Shown here piece after piece: positions 1 through 12,991 of a stretch of DNA of 64,000 nucleotides. A program made the position numbers and the translations under genes. A model generated the notes under the pieces. The model did not search any database, was not told where the DNA came from, and saw nothing but the letters and a program-made list of their open reading frames with translations. Source of the DNA: Nymphaea colorata (taxonomy: Eukaryota; Streptophyta; Magnoliopsida; Nymphaeales; Nymphaeaceae); NCBI RefSeq assembly GCF_008831285.2, contig NC_045138.2, positions 34,032,769 through 34,096,768 of the forward strand. Direction: 5' to 3'. Positions within the stretch are counted from its first letter, which is position 1. Every line of letters starts with the position of its first letter.

Positions 1-969
1 GAGTTCGTGATCCTACTGCAGGCTTACTTTGTATAGAAGATGTGCAAACATGGTTCTGTCAGTCATAGCTGCATGTTACTATCTATGTCTCACCATGGCA
101 TTTTTTTCCGATCGAGTTACTTTGTTCAATCGGTTCCGCACTTGAAGACCACATAAGCTAAATGAACATAACCTTTGCAGAGTAGAAACGTATGTTGCAG
201 AGAAAAACGTGGCTTGGTTTAACCTCTGAAGTAGCATAGATCGTTTAAGCAAGCAAGAAGACACTTGATTCAGAGCCATACTGAAATAGCATGCATCAAT
301 AATTGAATGGACATTACAACCTGGTGCGCGTAAAGGAAATTAAATAACCAAAAATTCCTCATGAATGCACAAAGAGAAAAGAGTATACATGTTTATTCGA
401 TCCTGAATGTATGTTGCATAATGCATTTTATACGTCAACATGACTTCCCATGTTTGCTTAGTAAATTTTTCCAAAAATTTACATTTTTAATATAGTGTGT
501 AAAGAAGCAGACTACAAACAGGGCATTAGCAGGAGAGGCTAAAGGAATATGGCACTAAAAAATTATATTTCATGAAAAGGAAAAGTGAAGCCTCTTCTGC
601 AACTCAATGGGAGATTTTACCTGTAAAAAGTAGTCCTACTGCCTCTTCAAACTTGATGCTACTGAACTTATCAAATTGAATGATATTCCGCCTGTCGTCC
701 ACGTATAAAATGTGCAACTCGAAAGCCTCTAATCAGCTCCTTGCATTTCGAGTGGGTCATGTCCATTTCATGTCCCAATCAAACCTTACATACTAGTCGT
801 TTTGATTTTTTCCATACCATGTATATAAATGGGCAATACGTGACCCCTTAATCACCTCTTTCCTTTTGAATATCTCAACGGCGACCATGCTTCATGTCCC
901 AACGACATCTTTCATACACAACTCATTTTGGTTGTTTCTTCCTAATAAACTACTCCAAGTGCATCAGCA
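1..969. other. Intergenic DNA, no gene seen
   Basis: AT-rich sequence downstream of the PPR gene. Six-frame reading shows only short ORFs without recognisable domains. It probably contains the 3' UTR of the neighbouring minus-strand PPR gene at its right edge. Confidence 0.5.
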
Positions 970-3048
970 TCACCAGTAATTCGCACAAGAACAATTACCA
1001 TGTTTGAAATGGTGAAATCGGCTAGCATCTCTCACAACAATTTCACGTCCAGTGGCTGCAGCTATCAACTTTAAGGCATCGTGGCAGTCCCTACAGATGC
1101 GATGGCTCTGTACCACATTCAGCGGAGTGGAATCTGGAGTACTTATCAACCCAAAAGAAACAGCTAATTTTTCGCTGTGGAAAGAAACAGGATGTTCCTC
1201 CTGCTCTTGTACATCAGGAAGAAGAGACTCATTATTAGAAGCATATCCCATTGTTCTTATTTCATTTGTTACGTCTTCCAACTTTTGATATATCTCTTCA
1301 CTTTGGGGATGAGACTTGTCCCCAAAAACAAAACCATGAGATCTTTTGTTTATCTCGATCCAACTGCACGCAGGAAGCAATCTTAAACCCCTTCTTCTCA
1401 AGGCCTCCCTAACCATTGCGGCATCCTCAACCTTGCCAGTTGAACTGTAAATGTTAAGAAGCAGCGCGTAATTATTGAGTTTATTAGGCTCCATCCCGAA
1501 AAGCTTCTCTGCTGCAAACTTGCCCAACTCCAAATTCTTGTGCATCCTGCAAGCTGTCAGCAACGCCGCCCACATATTCTTGGTCGGTTTAAAAGGTGCA
1601 TCTCTTATCAAAGCAAATGCCTCGTCCAGATGGCCTTCCCGACCTAACAGCTCAATCATGCACGCATAATGCATGGCTCTCGGTTTAAGCTTAAAATCTC
1701 GAGTCATTGACTCAAAATAGTGCCAACCCTGTTCCCATAAACCAGAGTAGCTGCAGGCAGATAGCACAGCAAGAAAAGTTACATGGTTAGGCCGCATTCC
1801 ATTGCTAAGCATCAGCTCAAACAACTCAACTGCTTCACCTCCGCGCCCATGGTTACCATATCCAGCGATCAAGGCATTCCACGAGATTATACTTTTTGAT
1901 ACCATATTGTCGAAAACATGTCTCGCATCCTCAAGCCTTCCCCACTTGCTGTAGAAATCTACAAGTGCAGTGTTCGCAACGATATCTAACCCATACCCGT
2001 TTCGAATAAGACCAGCATGAGCTTGCTTGGCATGTTCATGAGAAGCCAATCGAACGCAAAGTCTAACGACCATGGAGTATGTAAAGTGATCCATTTTCAC
2101 ACCCAGATGTTGCATCTCATAATACAAATCCATCGCTTTCTCACTGTACCCATGAAGTGCATAAGCAGCTATAATAGAGTTCCATCCCACCACAGTCTTC
2201 TTAGGCATTTCATCAAACACCAGCTGCGCGTCCTTAATACTTCCACATTTACCATACATGTCAATCAGTGCACAGTCTATGAAAATGTCTCTATTCATTT
2301 TCATCTTCAGCAAGCAGCAATGGAACTGTTTGCCAATAGAAATATTTGCCAACCCTGCACAAGCGCGAAGAACAGATGCAAATGTCCGTGGACTTGCATC
2401 CGAGACCTCCTCCCACAACTGTAAGAACAAAATTAAAGCCTCCTCGTATTCACCCGAATCAACGAATCCCGTAATCATCATGTTGAACGATATCAAATCC
2501 TTATTCGGCATTTGTTCGAACAACTGGCGAGCCCCGGCCATGGCCGCGGACCTGACGTATACAAGAAGCACCCGATTCACCAAGTACCGATCTGGCTGAA
2601 ACCCATTTTTCACCATGTGTTGCTGAATTCTTTTCACTGCTCTAATGGACTTCAACTCCAGACAAGCATTAACAAGTGACTCATATGTACTTCCCTGCAC
2701 AACTTCGCTACCAATCTCAAGGATCTCAAACCATTCCAACGCTTCGCTATATCTGCCCAATGAAACAAGCCTATCAATCTTATCACAAACACTCAAACTC
2801 GACTCTTTAATACTGCTTTCCCTTGAGCTCGTTTCTACATCAAAAGTTTCCTGAATCCTTCTGGGCGTCGGCTTAGGCTGGAGAGCTCTATCAAGAGAGA
2901 AACAGACGGCGGGCTTTCTTCTCTTTGTGGGAAAAGATTCAAGCCAAGAGGAGGTCAGCTTCCAGTCTATACAAAGTTGAGGGTCTAAACTCAAAGAGAG
3001 AGATGCAGCTTGACTCTGGATGCTCATGCTGTGAACTTGTGCCAACAT
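970..3048 (-). CDS. PLS-class PPR protein with C-terminal DYW domain, plastid-type
   Basis: Intronless gene for a 692-residue pentatricopeptide-repeat protein. The first ~75 residues are rich in Ser, Arg and Pro, as in a chloroplast transit peptide. Tandem P, L and S repeats follow from about residue 85 to 520, then E motifs and a DYW domain ending in Cys-Ala-Asn-Tyr-Trp. The DYW deaminase signature is complete: His624-Ser-Glu626, Cys652-x2-Cys655, His679-His680 and Cys686-x-Cys688. This family binds organelle RNA and edits C to U. The N-terminal and repeat sequence resemble what I recall of Arabidopsis At5g50390, a chloroplast DYW protein named as essential for embryos; orthology is inferred. 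The terminal residues are Asn-Tyr-Trp rather than Asp-Tyr-Trp, a tolerated variant. The gene looks intact. The start is the first Met of the ORF, followed directly by the transit-like region. Confidence 0.93.
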   Translation of the reverse strand: MLAQVHSMSIQSQAASLSLSLDPQLCIDWKLTSSWLESFPTKRRKPAVCFSLDRALQPKPTPRRIQETFDVETSSRESSIKESSLSVCDKIDRLVSLGRYSEALEWFEILEIGSEVVQGSTYESLVNACLELKSIRAVKRIQQHMVKNGFQPDRYLVNRVLLVYVRSAAMAGARQLFEQMPNKDLISFNMMITGFVDSGEYEEALILFLQLWEEVSDASPRTFASVLRACAGLANISIGKQFHCCLLKMKMNRDIFIDCALIDMYGKCGSIKDAQLVFDEMPKKTVVGWNSIIAAYALHGYSEKAMDLYYEMQHLGVKMDHFTYSMVVRLCVRLASHEHAKQAHAGLIRNGYGLDIVANTALVDFYSKWGRLEDARHVFDNMVSKSIISWNALIAGYGNHGRGGEAVELFELMLSNGMRPNHVTFLAVLSACSYSGLWEQGWHYFESMTRDFKLKPRAMHYACMIELLGREGHLDEAFALIRDAPFKPTKNMWAALLTACRMHKNLELGKFAAEKLFGMEPNKLNNYALLLNIYSSTGKVEDAAMVREALRRRGLRLLPACSWIEINKRSHGFVFGDKSHPQSEEIYQKLEDVTNEIRTMGYASNNESLLPDVQEQEEHPVSFHSEKLAVSFGLISTPDSTPLNVVQSHRICRDCHDALKLIAAATGREIVVRDASRFHHFKHGNCSCANYW

Positions 3049-5342
3049 GTCGTGCTATGAATGGATTCAACTCAGATAGAAGGGTTCTGCAGAAGGAAGA
3101 GGCGACGGGTATCTTGGAGGCTGAGACTGAGGCCGTCGGGAAGATCGACAATCGATAATTTCATTGAAAACCATCCATGGGAACTCAAAAGAGGACTTTG
3201 GAGGTTCCGCAGAGAGAGAGAGAAAGAGAGAGAGAGAACCTTGGAATCTCCGTCGGAGGATCAGCACCGGAAGTATCGCCGAAGGACTCTTGGCCGATAG
3301 GTTAGTTGGCCTGACTCTTTTAGCCGCTTGAAGTTCGTGATTTTTTATGGTAATTCCTCTTTGCTTCAGTCAGAGATATTTTGCACGCTTTGCTTGAGCC
3401 TTTGGGATCTAAAGTGGCAGCGAAAATCATATTTTGCCATACGCATTACTAAGTCCAATCTAACAATGTGAGATTGAATTGGATCTAAACACATACTAGA
3501 AAAAACACTGAAAATCAGGTCCTACCAACTTTAAATTTCATATTTATAGGTAATCCAGGTTCAAGTTGAGCTGGATCCAGACTGAAATTGGGGGACAAAA
3601 CTTGCTATTATACCTAAACCTGATTACGATCCAATTGCAGTCGCTGAATAGATTCAGATTCGCGACAGAATATCATGATGCGTATTAGTCATCTGTGAGA
3701 TCAGTGGCGCGAAATCGTATGTTCCTTTTCCTGCTAGCTAGTAAATCTGGCATTCGTCTAATGACAAGTGGGCGGGCGTGAGGTAAGTACTTTGTCAAGC
3801 GTAAACTTGAACCGAAACTTATGCATTCACAGGGTAAATGCTTTGACAAGTTATTTGCGATCACTCTGCCGCATAATGCAGTCAAATATATATTATTTAT
3901 TGGAGGTCATAGAGATTTCCACAATTTTGGCTTTAATTTGGAAGAATGTATAAGCAATGTAGCGTCAGTGAAAGTAAAAAAATGTGAAATGTCCACCCAG
4001 GGTCGGGAAACCGAGGAGCAGGTTGTAAGGGGAGAGTTCTAAAGGGCGTTGAGACGAAGAAACTGAAACAAATCATGAACACTGCTGTTGTGCACTGGAA
4101 GTTTTCTCATGGTCTTGTCCCTATAAGAGGGGTTGGTATTAAATGGGAAAAGACCACCCAGGTTTTACTTTTTAGGCGGGAAACCGAGCTGAACTGGTTT
4201 AACCAGGCATACTTACTGTTGCCTTCTCAACAGTGTACTTTGAGCTGAAGGCCTTTCGAAGGTAAAATGAGTTTCATCACTCAAGTTAATGGGTTGTCGT
4301 TGTATGTTCTTAAAAGCAACTTTATAGAAGGCGAAATAGGTGGTTCGCCAAATGAACAGGAAAGCTGAACACAATTCTAATATCCAGCCAAACTGAATCT
4401 GCTTCGTGAAGAGGTTAAACTGGATCCAATTTCATTGAAAAATTCACCTAATATTCTCAAAGCCGCACCAGTCACCTTCGCTTCTTGAGAATCCAAGTGG
4501 CCACTGATCTGTTCAGTTTTATAAGTTTCTCAATTCCTAATTAAATTCTTCCTATTTCTGAGAGGAGGTGGTTTTCCTTTTGTGGGTATAAAAGAATTAA
4601 CTGTTTTAAAACTTTTTTCTTAAGAATTCTGAAGACTGTTATCATGCAATAGGGTTCCTCTTTTACAGAAGATTTCTGCCACTCCACCTGTGGATCTTGT
4701 CCTAAGGCTGATACGTTGGTCTATAACTTGGTACCAAATCAATTCATTTAGCTTAACATGTTGAGCCACATTTATCGTATGACATGCTATGTTCCCCTGT
4801 GTCTAGAGTCTCTATCTGCATTTATTTCCCTTAAATGAGAAACCTTGAGGGAATGTACTACACATCTAAGTGGCATAAACGTTCGATATCATGACCAACT
4901 TTCATGGGGCACTTTGGTTGCCAGTCCTATCCCAAAATTTTCAGCTTTGAGGTAATATATTGTGAGTTCAAGATATTTATGGCCGTGCTTTAGTTTTATA
5001 AGAGATGTATTTGGTGGAGACCAATCACATTCTTGCAAAGGGAACAAATTCGTGGCATATATGTCCTGTTTACTAGTGTAAGGATAGAATAGAACTTGAT
5101 ATGAGCTACCTGTTGGTGCTGAATGTACATGGAAATTCGAATGTGGGATTCATGGTCCACGGATTGATCCTTCCATGCATGCCATTTTACTCTCTTGGCT
5201 GCAGCTAGGGTCAAACTTTATCTGTAGAATAATCTTCATTGCTAACTGAAAGTCCCAAAAGGTACACTTCAATTGAATGATGAACTTTGAATTTTGGGAT
5301 GGCAAATAGCAGAATGTGTTACAAAAAACAAAGTTGATAGGT
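3049..5342. other. Intergenic DNA between the PPR gene and psbQ
   Basis: The part next to 3048 is the leader side of the PPR gene and has a (GA)n tract near 3213-3238. The rest is AT-rich with no coding signal that I recognise. The psbQ 3' UTR should lie at the right edge. Confidence 0.45.
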
Positions 5343-7789
5343 CTAGCTAATTTTTGCTAGAACATCATTGAGTGCAGCAACAGTCGCCTCATAGTATTTC
5401 TCTGCCTCTGGGGTGCTCTTTATCTTGGCTGCATGATCCAACTGACCAATCAACAGATAAGCAGATGTATCAGTAGAATTTAGGCTATAATATCACATAT
5501 AATGCACTACATAGCCACTCTTTTAAGCTGCACAAAGGGCTCGTGATAGAATGAAATGTATGCTGTAACAAAGAAGCCAGTTAGCCACCGATAGTTAAGC
5601 TGTTAATCGTTTTCCTGCAAGCAAAGCCTAGGAACAGGGTGTCTTCTTTAATCCCCATTCAAGCTCCTCATTTGCTGAGACAGATGTTGGGTTGGGGCTT
5701 GCCACAAATGAAATTATGATTTGCATATTTGCAAGGATATTGTCTATGCCATGATAAGCTCTGTTCATTATACTAATCTTTGCTGCATAAACATTGAATG
5801 GAAGAAACTTGTTTAAGTAATGGAAAGTATCTACAAAATCTATTATCTATCAGAAGATTAAGAAGGGTCATCAACCTATTAAAATTCCATTATAGCTTCA
5901 AAATTATTGATATTCTAAACTAATTTCGAAAACACATATAGGATGAGAAGGGCCATGAACAGTATGACTATACAAACCCGCACCACAGCATCAAGATAAA
6001 AAGTTACAAACCAGAAAAAACAGAATTTTAGGGAAAGCTACTGACCAACTGAAGCTGCTTAAACATCATACCTAGCTAATTATACGTATATACAGCACCT
6101 CACTACGGCATCTTTTCAAAGAAAGCTTTTGTTAGGAGATGATACTGTAACTACAAGTAAAGGAAATTGGAACAGAAAGATGAGTTTACTTGGTCAATTG
6201 TTGCAAAGAGCTTTCCGGTGAGTTCTTTGAGGGACTTCTTCTCGTCCTTCGGCTTTGCAGAGATGATACTGTCGAGATCATAGCGGAGGTATGAGGCCTT
6301 GAGCCGGAGGTCATTCTTCACATAAAACCAGGCTTTCTTTTCGATCAAACTCTTGACTCCGACAATGTCCTTGGCTGATTCCTTTGCTCTCTTTGCAGCC
6401 TCTTCCGGAGAAAGTGGCTGGAGATAGAACCGGTTCTTGTAGGGCAACTTCAGGTCTCTTGGTTGGTCAGAGTTTAGGGTCCCAGCTGCATAATTGCAAA
6501 AGTGACGGTTAATTTTTCTTGCTTCAACGTACTTTTGATTCATACCGTGTAGGAGAATTCTTCAGTCTCTCCTAGTAGTAGTTTCATCACTGATGAACTT
6601 ATTTTTCAACGTTCATTTCTTGCACAAGATACTTTCTTAGGTACCGTTTGTATTGGCATCGAAGGTGGATTATTTCGTACAAAGATGTGGGGAATGTGGC
6701 AGTATATGCTTGACTGAATCGGTGCAACTTTGTCTGTTCAGTTTTCAAATTAAACAAGAAGTTTCAGAATTGAAAGGGAATAGACGGAGTTTTAGAAAAT
6801 ACAAGAGATCAAGATTAAAATTGGTTCTGTATTCATAGAGCCAAATATACTGGTGGTAACTGTCTTAAACCTGCAAAATTAAATAAATGTACTGGTTTAG
6901 AAGAATTAGTTGGTCTGAAAACTTAAATTGAATATAAATATTAGAAATAATTTTCTGCAAACTACTAAGAATGAAGAATGATATCTTTACTATGAGGATG
7001 CTGCACTTTCTGAGCAATGCATTCACTACTTCATGAGTTTGCTTTTTCGTGTAGTTTAAGATGATGCTTGCATGTTACAATAATCTGTGAAGTGCTTTTA
7101 GATTAATAGAAGAAATACGAGTCTCCAGGGGAAGGGATATACAGAGTCACGTGACTCTGGTTACATACGAAATCTTTTACATGGTAGGAAAGAAACATGA
7201 AACAAAATCCCGTCGATAATCAAGTTCAATTTCATGGCTTTTATAGCATTTTGAATAACCCATACGCTGAACGCCAGCCGATGCAAATGTTATAGGAGTG
7301 CGAGTGGATTTTATTGATGCACTTAACATTCCCATATGCAATGGCACTGGTAAAAAAACCGGAAAACGGCAAAGATAACACAAATGCAATTGCTAAATTC
7401 ATGAATCGTTGTGCAGAAACAAAAAAGAAGACCAACTGAGCATCTAGCATGCTAGGTGTCGAAAACTCACGCAATCCGCCGGAAGGTGGAGGAGGGGGTC
7501 CAATTTTGATGGTTTTCGCCTCGGCGAGGACGGACTCGACGAAAGACCCGGCAGCGACGCCAGCAGCAAGGAATCCCAGAACAGCCCGGCGGCTACTCTG
7601 AGCTGTGGCCTCTGACTCCAGTGGAGCCTGCTGAGCCCTGATCGGAACAAATGCCGACCGGCTTAAGGCCACCCTGCTGCTACCTTCTGCTCCCATCAGC
7701 CGGCTCGAACCGCTTAAATGTAGGCTTCCGTCGAGTACTGCTTGGGAGGCGCCACGTAGGCCAGCCATGGAAGCCAATGCGTGAGCCAT
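5343..7789 (-). CDS. psbQ: PsbQ, oxygen-evolving enhancer protein 3 of photosystem II
   Basis: Three exons on the minus strand: 7471-7789, 6190-6485 and 5343-5441, with GT-AG introns in phase 1 and phase 0. They encode 237 residues. Residues 1-65 form a stromal transit region. Arg67-Arg68 followed by a hydrophobic stretch and Val-Leu-Ala89 is a twin-arginine thylakoid-lumen signal, giving a mature protein of about 148 residues, normal for PsbQ. The mature part has the Pro-rich start followed by Ser-Gly-Gly-Leu, then the four-helix-bundle blocks ([38 protein letters not shown]) and ends LDHAAKIK...NDVLAKIS. PsbQ is an extrinsic lumenal subunit that stabilises the Mn-Ca cluster and its Cl/Ca supply. 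Splice sites were chosen because they restore the family sequence exactly across both junctions. Introns are 748 and 985 bases. Confidence 0.95.
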
Positions 7790-7913
7790 CTCCGCCGCTC
7801 CTCCTCTGTCTCACTCACTGACCTCCTCCGCTGATCCGCCGCGACAGTAGAAAGCTCCTCTCCTGCAATCTTTGTTTGTGTGACTGGAAGTGCTCAGGGC
7901 AGCGGGCAGCTGT

Positions 7914-7919
7914 CTTATC
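7914..7919 (-). promoter_or_regulatory. Possible I-box (GATAAG) upstream of psbQ
   Basis: Read on the minus strand the site is GATAAG, about 125 bases upstream of the psbQ start codon. I-boxes are common in promoters of light-regulated photosynthesis genes. A six-base match can occur by chance, so this is only suggestive. Confidence 0.3.
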
Positions 7920-10357
7920 TACGCGTTAACACTTTTTAGATAGGGCCCTAGCCATTGACGGGGAAACACGTAGACAATGAAAATAAACTATTGGACCGAC
8001 GAATGAGAACCATACGCTACTTTCACCCGCTGATAGATTCACATCGGTTGCTGCCTCATGAATGGCAAACAGTATTCAATTTTCGGTGAAAAAGGTGGAT
8101 GCTGAACTTTTCTTCTTTCTTCCACTAAGCATTTTAATTGGAAAAAAAATTTACCAGCATTAATAAAAAAAAAGTTTTCAGAATTTTTTACAAGAAAAAA
8201 AGGAAAAAGTTATTTTCTTGTCATATTTTTGTAAAATATTTGATAAATTGTGCTTCAAAACTGAAGTTGTAAATGAGCCGAATCCAATGCAACCACGTAC
8301 TTCAAGGTTGATTAAAAGAGGTTGTGTTTGATAGCCTCCAGTATCATATCTAAGAACCACATGTAAACAACAATGCAAAACAAGTACCAGATAACAGGGT
8401 TTGGTCCCCGATTGCTGCTGTCTTTTTTATCAACCATAGATGAAGTAAAGGGGCCGGAACGTAGGTGATCCCTTCACCAAGCCAATACCAGTCTGGCACC
8501 ACGTGAGACACTGTATTCTCCCTTGACTGTTGAAGTAAAGTTTAGATGATTGGGGACAGACATGTGAATAGGCCAGACTCCAACAGTTCCACTCCTTATC
8601 AAGTTCGAACTAGATGAATCTAACTTAATCTGAGTGATTCTTGGCTTTGGAGTAAGATGTGGCATTAGTTATGGAATGCCAAGCTACCGTATGAATTTAG
8701 ATGTGAACCAAAGACTGTTTTGATTTCAGCTAACTTCTGTCTCCTTTTCTGTTCCTTAGTTTTCACTCGTCCAAAAAGGCAGGCATTACGAAAGCGTAAG
8801 CGCTCTTATCACTTTTCTGTTGCTTAGCACTCAGTACCATCCTTCATGATTGTTGGGGCTTTGTAATCTATCCATTCAATATTCCAAGGCTAGATCTACC
8901 AACCATATCCAGTTTTTTTTTTTTTTTTGGTCTAATCTGATAAGTTTTAGGTACAAAAAGGATATACAAATGAAATCTACAATGTCACTGAGAATTTGAG
9001 ATATGTTTTGGTTTTTGTTGCTTATATACAGGATGTAATACGTAGAATCTTTGTCAAAAGGAGCTCGATTCACGGGCTTCTACCACTAGAGTTTAAGTCA
9101 GCTCTGCCGCAAAAATAACGGCAGTAAATCTGTAGCACACCACCAGAGAAATTGATGTTTACAGCGCGAAATATGCGTTACTGTTCTCTTTTATCGTTAA
9201 GTTCAACAAAGGTTGAGAGTTCAATTGATCATATCTCTTAGTATGTTCATTAGTTGGTGAAAATCTGCTCCAGTGACACATGCAGGCATGTGGGTTCTGC
9301 CACCAATGCATGTAACAAACAAGATTGACATAGTTTAATATTCTTAGTAAGATTCTTTTATTATTTCCACAAGAAAGCAGTTTTTTTTACTGAAAGAGTG
9401 GTGTGGACAACCCAACGTCCGCTTGTCCTATTTGCAAGGAAATCTTAGGTTTGAGACATTTTTTCTTACTCAGTAAAACATGATTTACGGCCGGCATACC
9501 GGATTATATAATGGAGACCAAATCTCAATTCTGGTCAATCAAATTTGAGAACCAAGAATCAACTCTTAAGCCATCGCTGAATGGAGCGAGATGGAGGACA
9601 GTAACACAACTTGTTCAGAAATTCTTTTGAATTCTATTCATAAAGAGGTGATTTGTATAGTTTATAGCCTAAAGATCCACCTCAAATACACATATGAGCC
9701 GACAGGTTTTTGAGGATTGGAAACATGATGGTCTTACTCTTACAGTTTTGAATATAATAAAAGCTTAGCAGCATGCCCAGATATATGAAACCAATCCAAG
9801 AGCTAATTTGTACCTATGAACCCTGGAGACCGCACATGTGGGGTTAAGTTTTTCTCAGAAATTGAGTTACAAAGTGTAATTACATATATGATATTATGCA
9901 TTTATATTGCAATCCAACTCTGTTCTTTCCAATCCTAGTGTGAGTCGGATATCAACAGTTTCAATGTTGAAGAAAAGGAAGAAATTAGTTGAGAGCAATT
10001 TTCAACATCGTTCTTAAACACTATAAAAATGCCTATTGAAATTCAAATTGTTAAACATGCACGCATCTATGTATCTCTTTCTCTCTCACATGCGTGTACA
10101 CAACATAATGACAATCAATTATAGAGGCAAATAAAAAAAAAAAAAAAAAACTCTTCACTAAATGTTTTACAGATATAACACAATGGGCATAACATAGCTT
10201 GTTAGGTTGGAAGTGCACGTAGCATGCTATCGTTAATTAATTCCTGTCAATTTCATGCCTTTGGGCTCTTAAAATGGCCAATGTGTTATCAAGGTGAAGG
10301 TGCAACTTAACCCTCTAGGCTCCGACACAGTTCTGGACCCAAGAGACAGAGAGAAAG

Positions 10358-10462
10358 GGAGCGGAACATTGACTCTCTTTTCAAAGCAATGGGTCGTAAT
10401 CCTCTTAAAAGGAGCCAAACATCAACTCTCCTTTTAAAGCAATGGGTTGTAATCCTCTCTCA
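10358..10462. repeat. Two-copy tandem duplication, 53 bp period
   Basis: Two adjacent units, the first starting GGAGCGGAACATTGACTCTC and the second GGAGCCAAACATCAACTCTC, both ending near GGGTYGTAATCCTCT. The copies differ at only a few positions. No coding role is seen. Confidence 0.75.
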
Positions 10463-12266
10463 CCCCAAAATGTTTTACAATAAACAAGAGAACCCACCAT
10501 AGATGTTTAGATGTGGATGCTACTCGGTTACAATTTGACTTGCCTTGTGCAAGTTTACAAAGTCTTTGTTATCAGAGGCAGCTGGTTGGAAAAGAAACAG
10601 ACATTGAGAGCACGAACTTTCGTGCAGTCAACTTATGTTTAAGACTCTTTCAACTCACAGCCAGCAATACAAGAAGGCAACTTAGTACAAGTTGGATATC
10701 CAGCCCAATCTGAATCGAATCACTTGGGCAGAATAAGAATGTAGAATCCGATCGACAATTACATGCCGGAAAATGGGAAGGATAAGTAGGCTGATAGTTA
10801 CAATTTTCTTGCAGGATACTTAAAAGCATGTAGAACATTGATCAGAGAGGCATGATTTTCTGAATGGAAACAGTTCGATCTTGGGTCCAGGCTTCATTGA
10901 TCTCGTCCAAACATGCTTGGACTTTTTACTATAAAAGAATTCAATCCAGGATCTGAGTTTCATAGATGCGAAACGCGGGCATTTGCATGTTGTGGGGTCT
11001 GATCTTAGTTGATCTTCTGCACGGATAGGATTTCTTTAAAATTCATATACTTTCTCCCATTCTTTGAGCAATCTTACGTACAATATCTCTACACAACCTT
11101 ATAGTTTTAAATTTTTCTCAAAAAAGTTTCAGAGTGTTTGGTGACACTGTTGTGGAGGGAAAATTATCGTTCGCTTCCAAAATGACATTTAAAGCGTGTT
11201 TAGGTGATAGTTCAAGCTTAGTTTTGACAAAATAAGCTTGGAAATTCAAACGCCGGCCCAACTCAAAGACTTCGAGACCTTCTTTTTAAAGTTCCACTGA
11301 GTCTTTTTTATTTTCTAAAAAAACAAAAAACTTAATTCTTTTTTAAAAACTGGCTTTCAGTCTTACTTAGCATTTCAAATTAGTTTTTTAAGAGTTAAAT
11401 TTAACGATTAAACTCTTTCGCTCCGAATGACGTCAATGCCTTTCGGAAGAAAAGTAATGAACTAAATAAAACGACATGCAAGCTTTAATTAGATAAACGA
11501 CGGTAGGCTTATAAATTTAATTTACAATAAAATAACATGAATTGGCTTATTTTGAAAGATTAAATGCTAGGAGTGAATTAAATCACGTTAAGATCTAAAC
11601 TGATGATTTGAGAATTTGAAACGGTTTAAAAAAATACATATTTCTAAAATAAATAGTCTAAACAAACTATATTTTTGTTTTAAAATATAATATAATTCTA
11701 ATATATTATTTCTAAATTTAAGAGAACGTTATTTTCTTAAAATATACGCTTTAAGAGCCCAATATTCTATAATCATAATAAATGCTTTCGAAAACAAAAG
11801 TTCTCCGTTGCTTTTTTAAATATAATCTCAAGCACTAAACTTTTACGAGGTACATCTCACAAATGAGGAGGGCACTACCGTCAATTTATTTCCCCACTGG
11901 GTAAATGTCTGCAAGCGCGCCCAGAGGGTGCGTTTTCAAATCATTTCAAATCTCTCTCTCTCACTGTTCAATCCGATCCCCGAGAACCGCAAGATTGGCC
12001 CGATTGAACATAGCGGGAGAAAAGAAAGACGAGAGCAGAGCAGATGAGAAGCTAAGGTTTCTTGGATCTAGACGCTCGGAGAAAAAGCTACGGGTTGGGC
12101 GTGCCCGTTGCTTCAGACCCACGTCAACGGAGGAAGCCCCTGCAGGGGGGCTGAGTTGAACGAACGCCTTTCTTTTTGTGTTTGATAGAGAACTTTCTTT
12201 TATTTTTTTTTGTTTATTGGTGTCGTTTCTTGGCGAGATGTTATGCCGTAGTCGAGGTGAAATTAG

Positions 12267-12963
12267 ATGTCATTTGGCGACGACAATAGCCGCCAGCCCC
12301 TGAGGAGCCCTTCCAGTGTAAGGTCTCAACCTGCATTTTTCTTTCGTTAGATTTTTTGGTACTTGGGTCTTGGTGTTCGCTTGCAGGTTGACCATTTTGT
12401 AGCTCACCTTGGCTTGATTGTAGGGTTAATTTTGTTTTCGAATCGCTGCTGTTGCTTTTGGATGATTTTTCTGCTCTTATGAATGATCGCTTGCTTGGAA
12501 TCTCATGATCTTTATGGTGTTTGCTGGGTCTGATTTCAATCAGCCTGTTGGGGGCCTGCTGTTGCTATTTGCTGGATGCGAAAATATAAGGGTTTCTTTT
12601 TGTGTTTCCAAAATGACGTTAATGTGGGAACCAAAAGTTGATTTGTTAGAAATGTTGCTATTCAAGTACTGAGCATGTGAAGAATCAGATTTTTCTATGT
12701 AGATCAATGAAGACATCCTTTCGCTCATGGGTACGTTGAGCTTGTGGCCTAAATGTTCTGTAACATCGGATATTAATCTCTCGTGGGAGGAAGATATTCT
12801 GTGATTTAAAAAAGGCTCTTCTTTGTTGCTTGTGGGTCTCTGGCAGATTCCATCTAGTGTATCCTGATTTTTGATGTACGATTTTTTCCTTCTAATCTTT
12901 TTCTCTCTGAATTTTTAGGGGAAGGGACCATTTGAAGAAGTGCTTGAAATCTTCGGAGATTAG
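12267..12963 (+). other. Spliced leader with upstream ORF before the kinesin start
   Basis: A pyrimidine-rich leader from about 11930 is followed by an ATG at 12267 opening a 17-codon reading frame, MSFGDDNSRQPLRSPSS. It stops at a strong donor (GTAAGG, 12318). The matching acceptor is at 12917-12918. Read through the junction the frame runs 14 more codons and stops at 12961-12963, 28 bases before the main ATG and in a different frame. RQPLRSPSS is like the Arg-Pro-Pro-Arg-Ser-Pro motif I recall at the N-terminus of ATK1-type kinesins, so this may be a former coding exon now acting as a uORF. Transcription of it is inferred, not shown. Confidence 0.5.
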
Positions 12964-12991
12964 GCCGTGACACATTACGTTGACGGGGAGG

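Larger units (their letters stand above)
7790..11900. other. Long intergenic region between psbQ and the kinesin
   Basis: The left edge is the psbQ leader and promoter. The rest is AT-rich with poly-T and poly-A runs near 8915 and 10131. The section from about 11100 to 11830 is especially AT-rich. No conserved protein or RNA gene is visible in either strand. Confidence 0.45.

Noticed and set aside
2017-2854. Several plus-strand ORFs over 60-130 codons
   Set aside because: They are antisense shadows of the DYW PPR gene.
11905-12159. 84-residue plus-strand ORF
   Set aside because: It occupies the CT-rich leader of the kinesin gene, has no domain, and ends before the spliced uORF.
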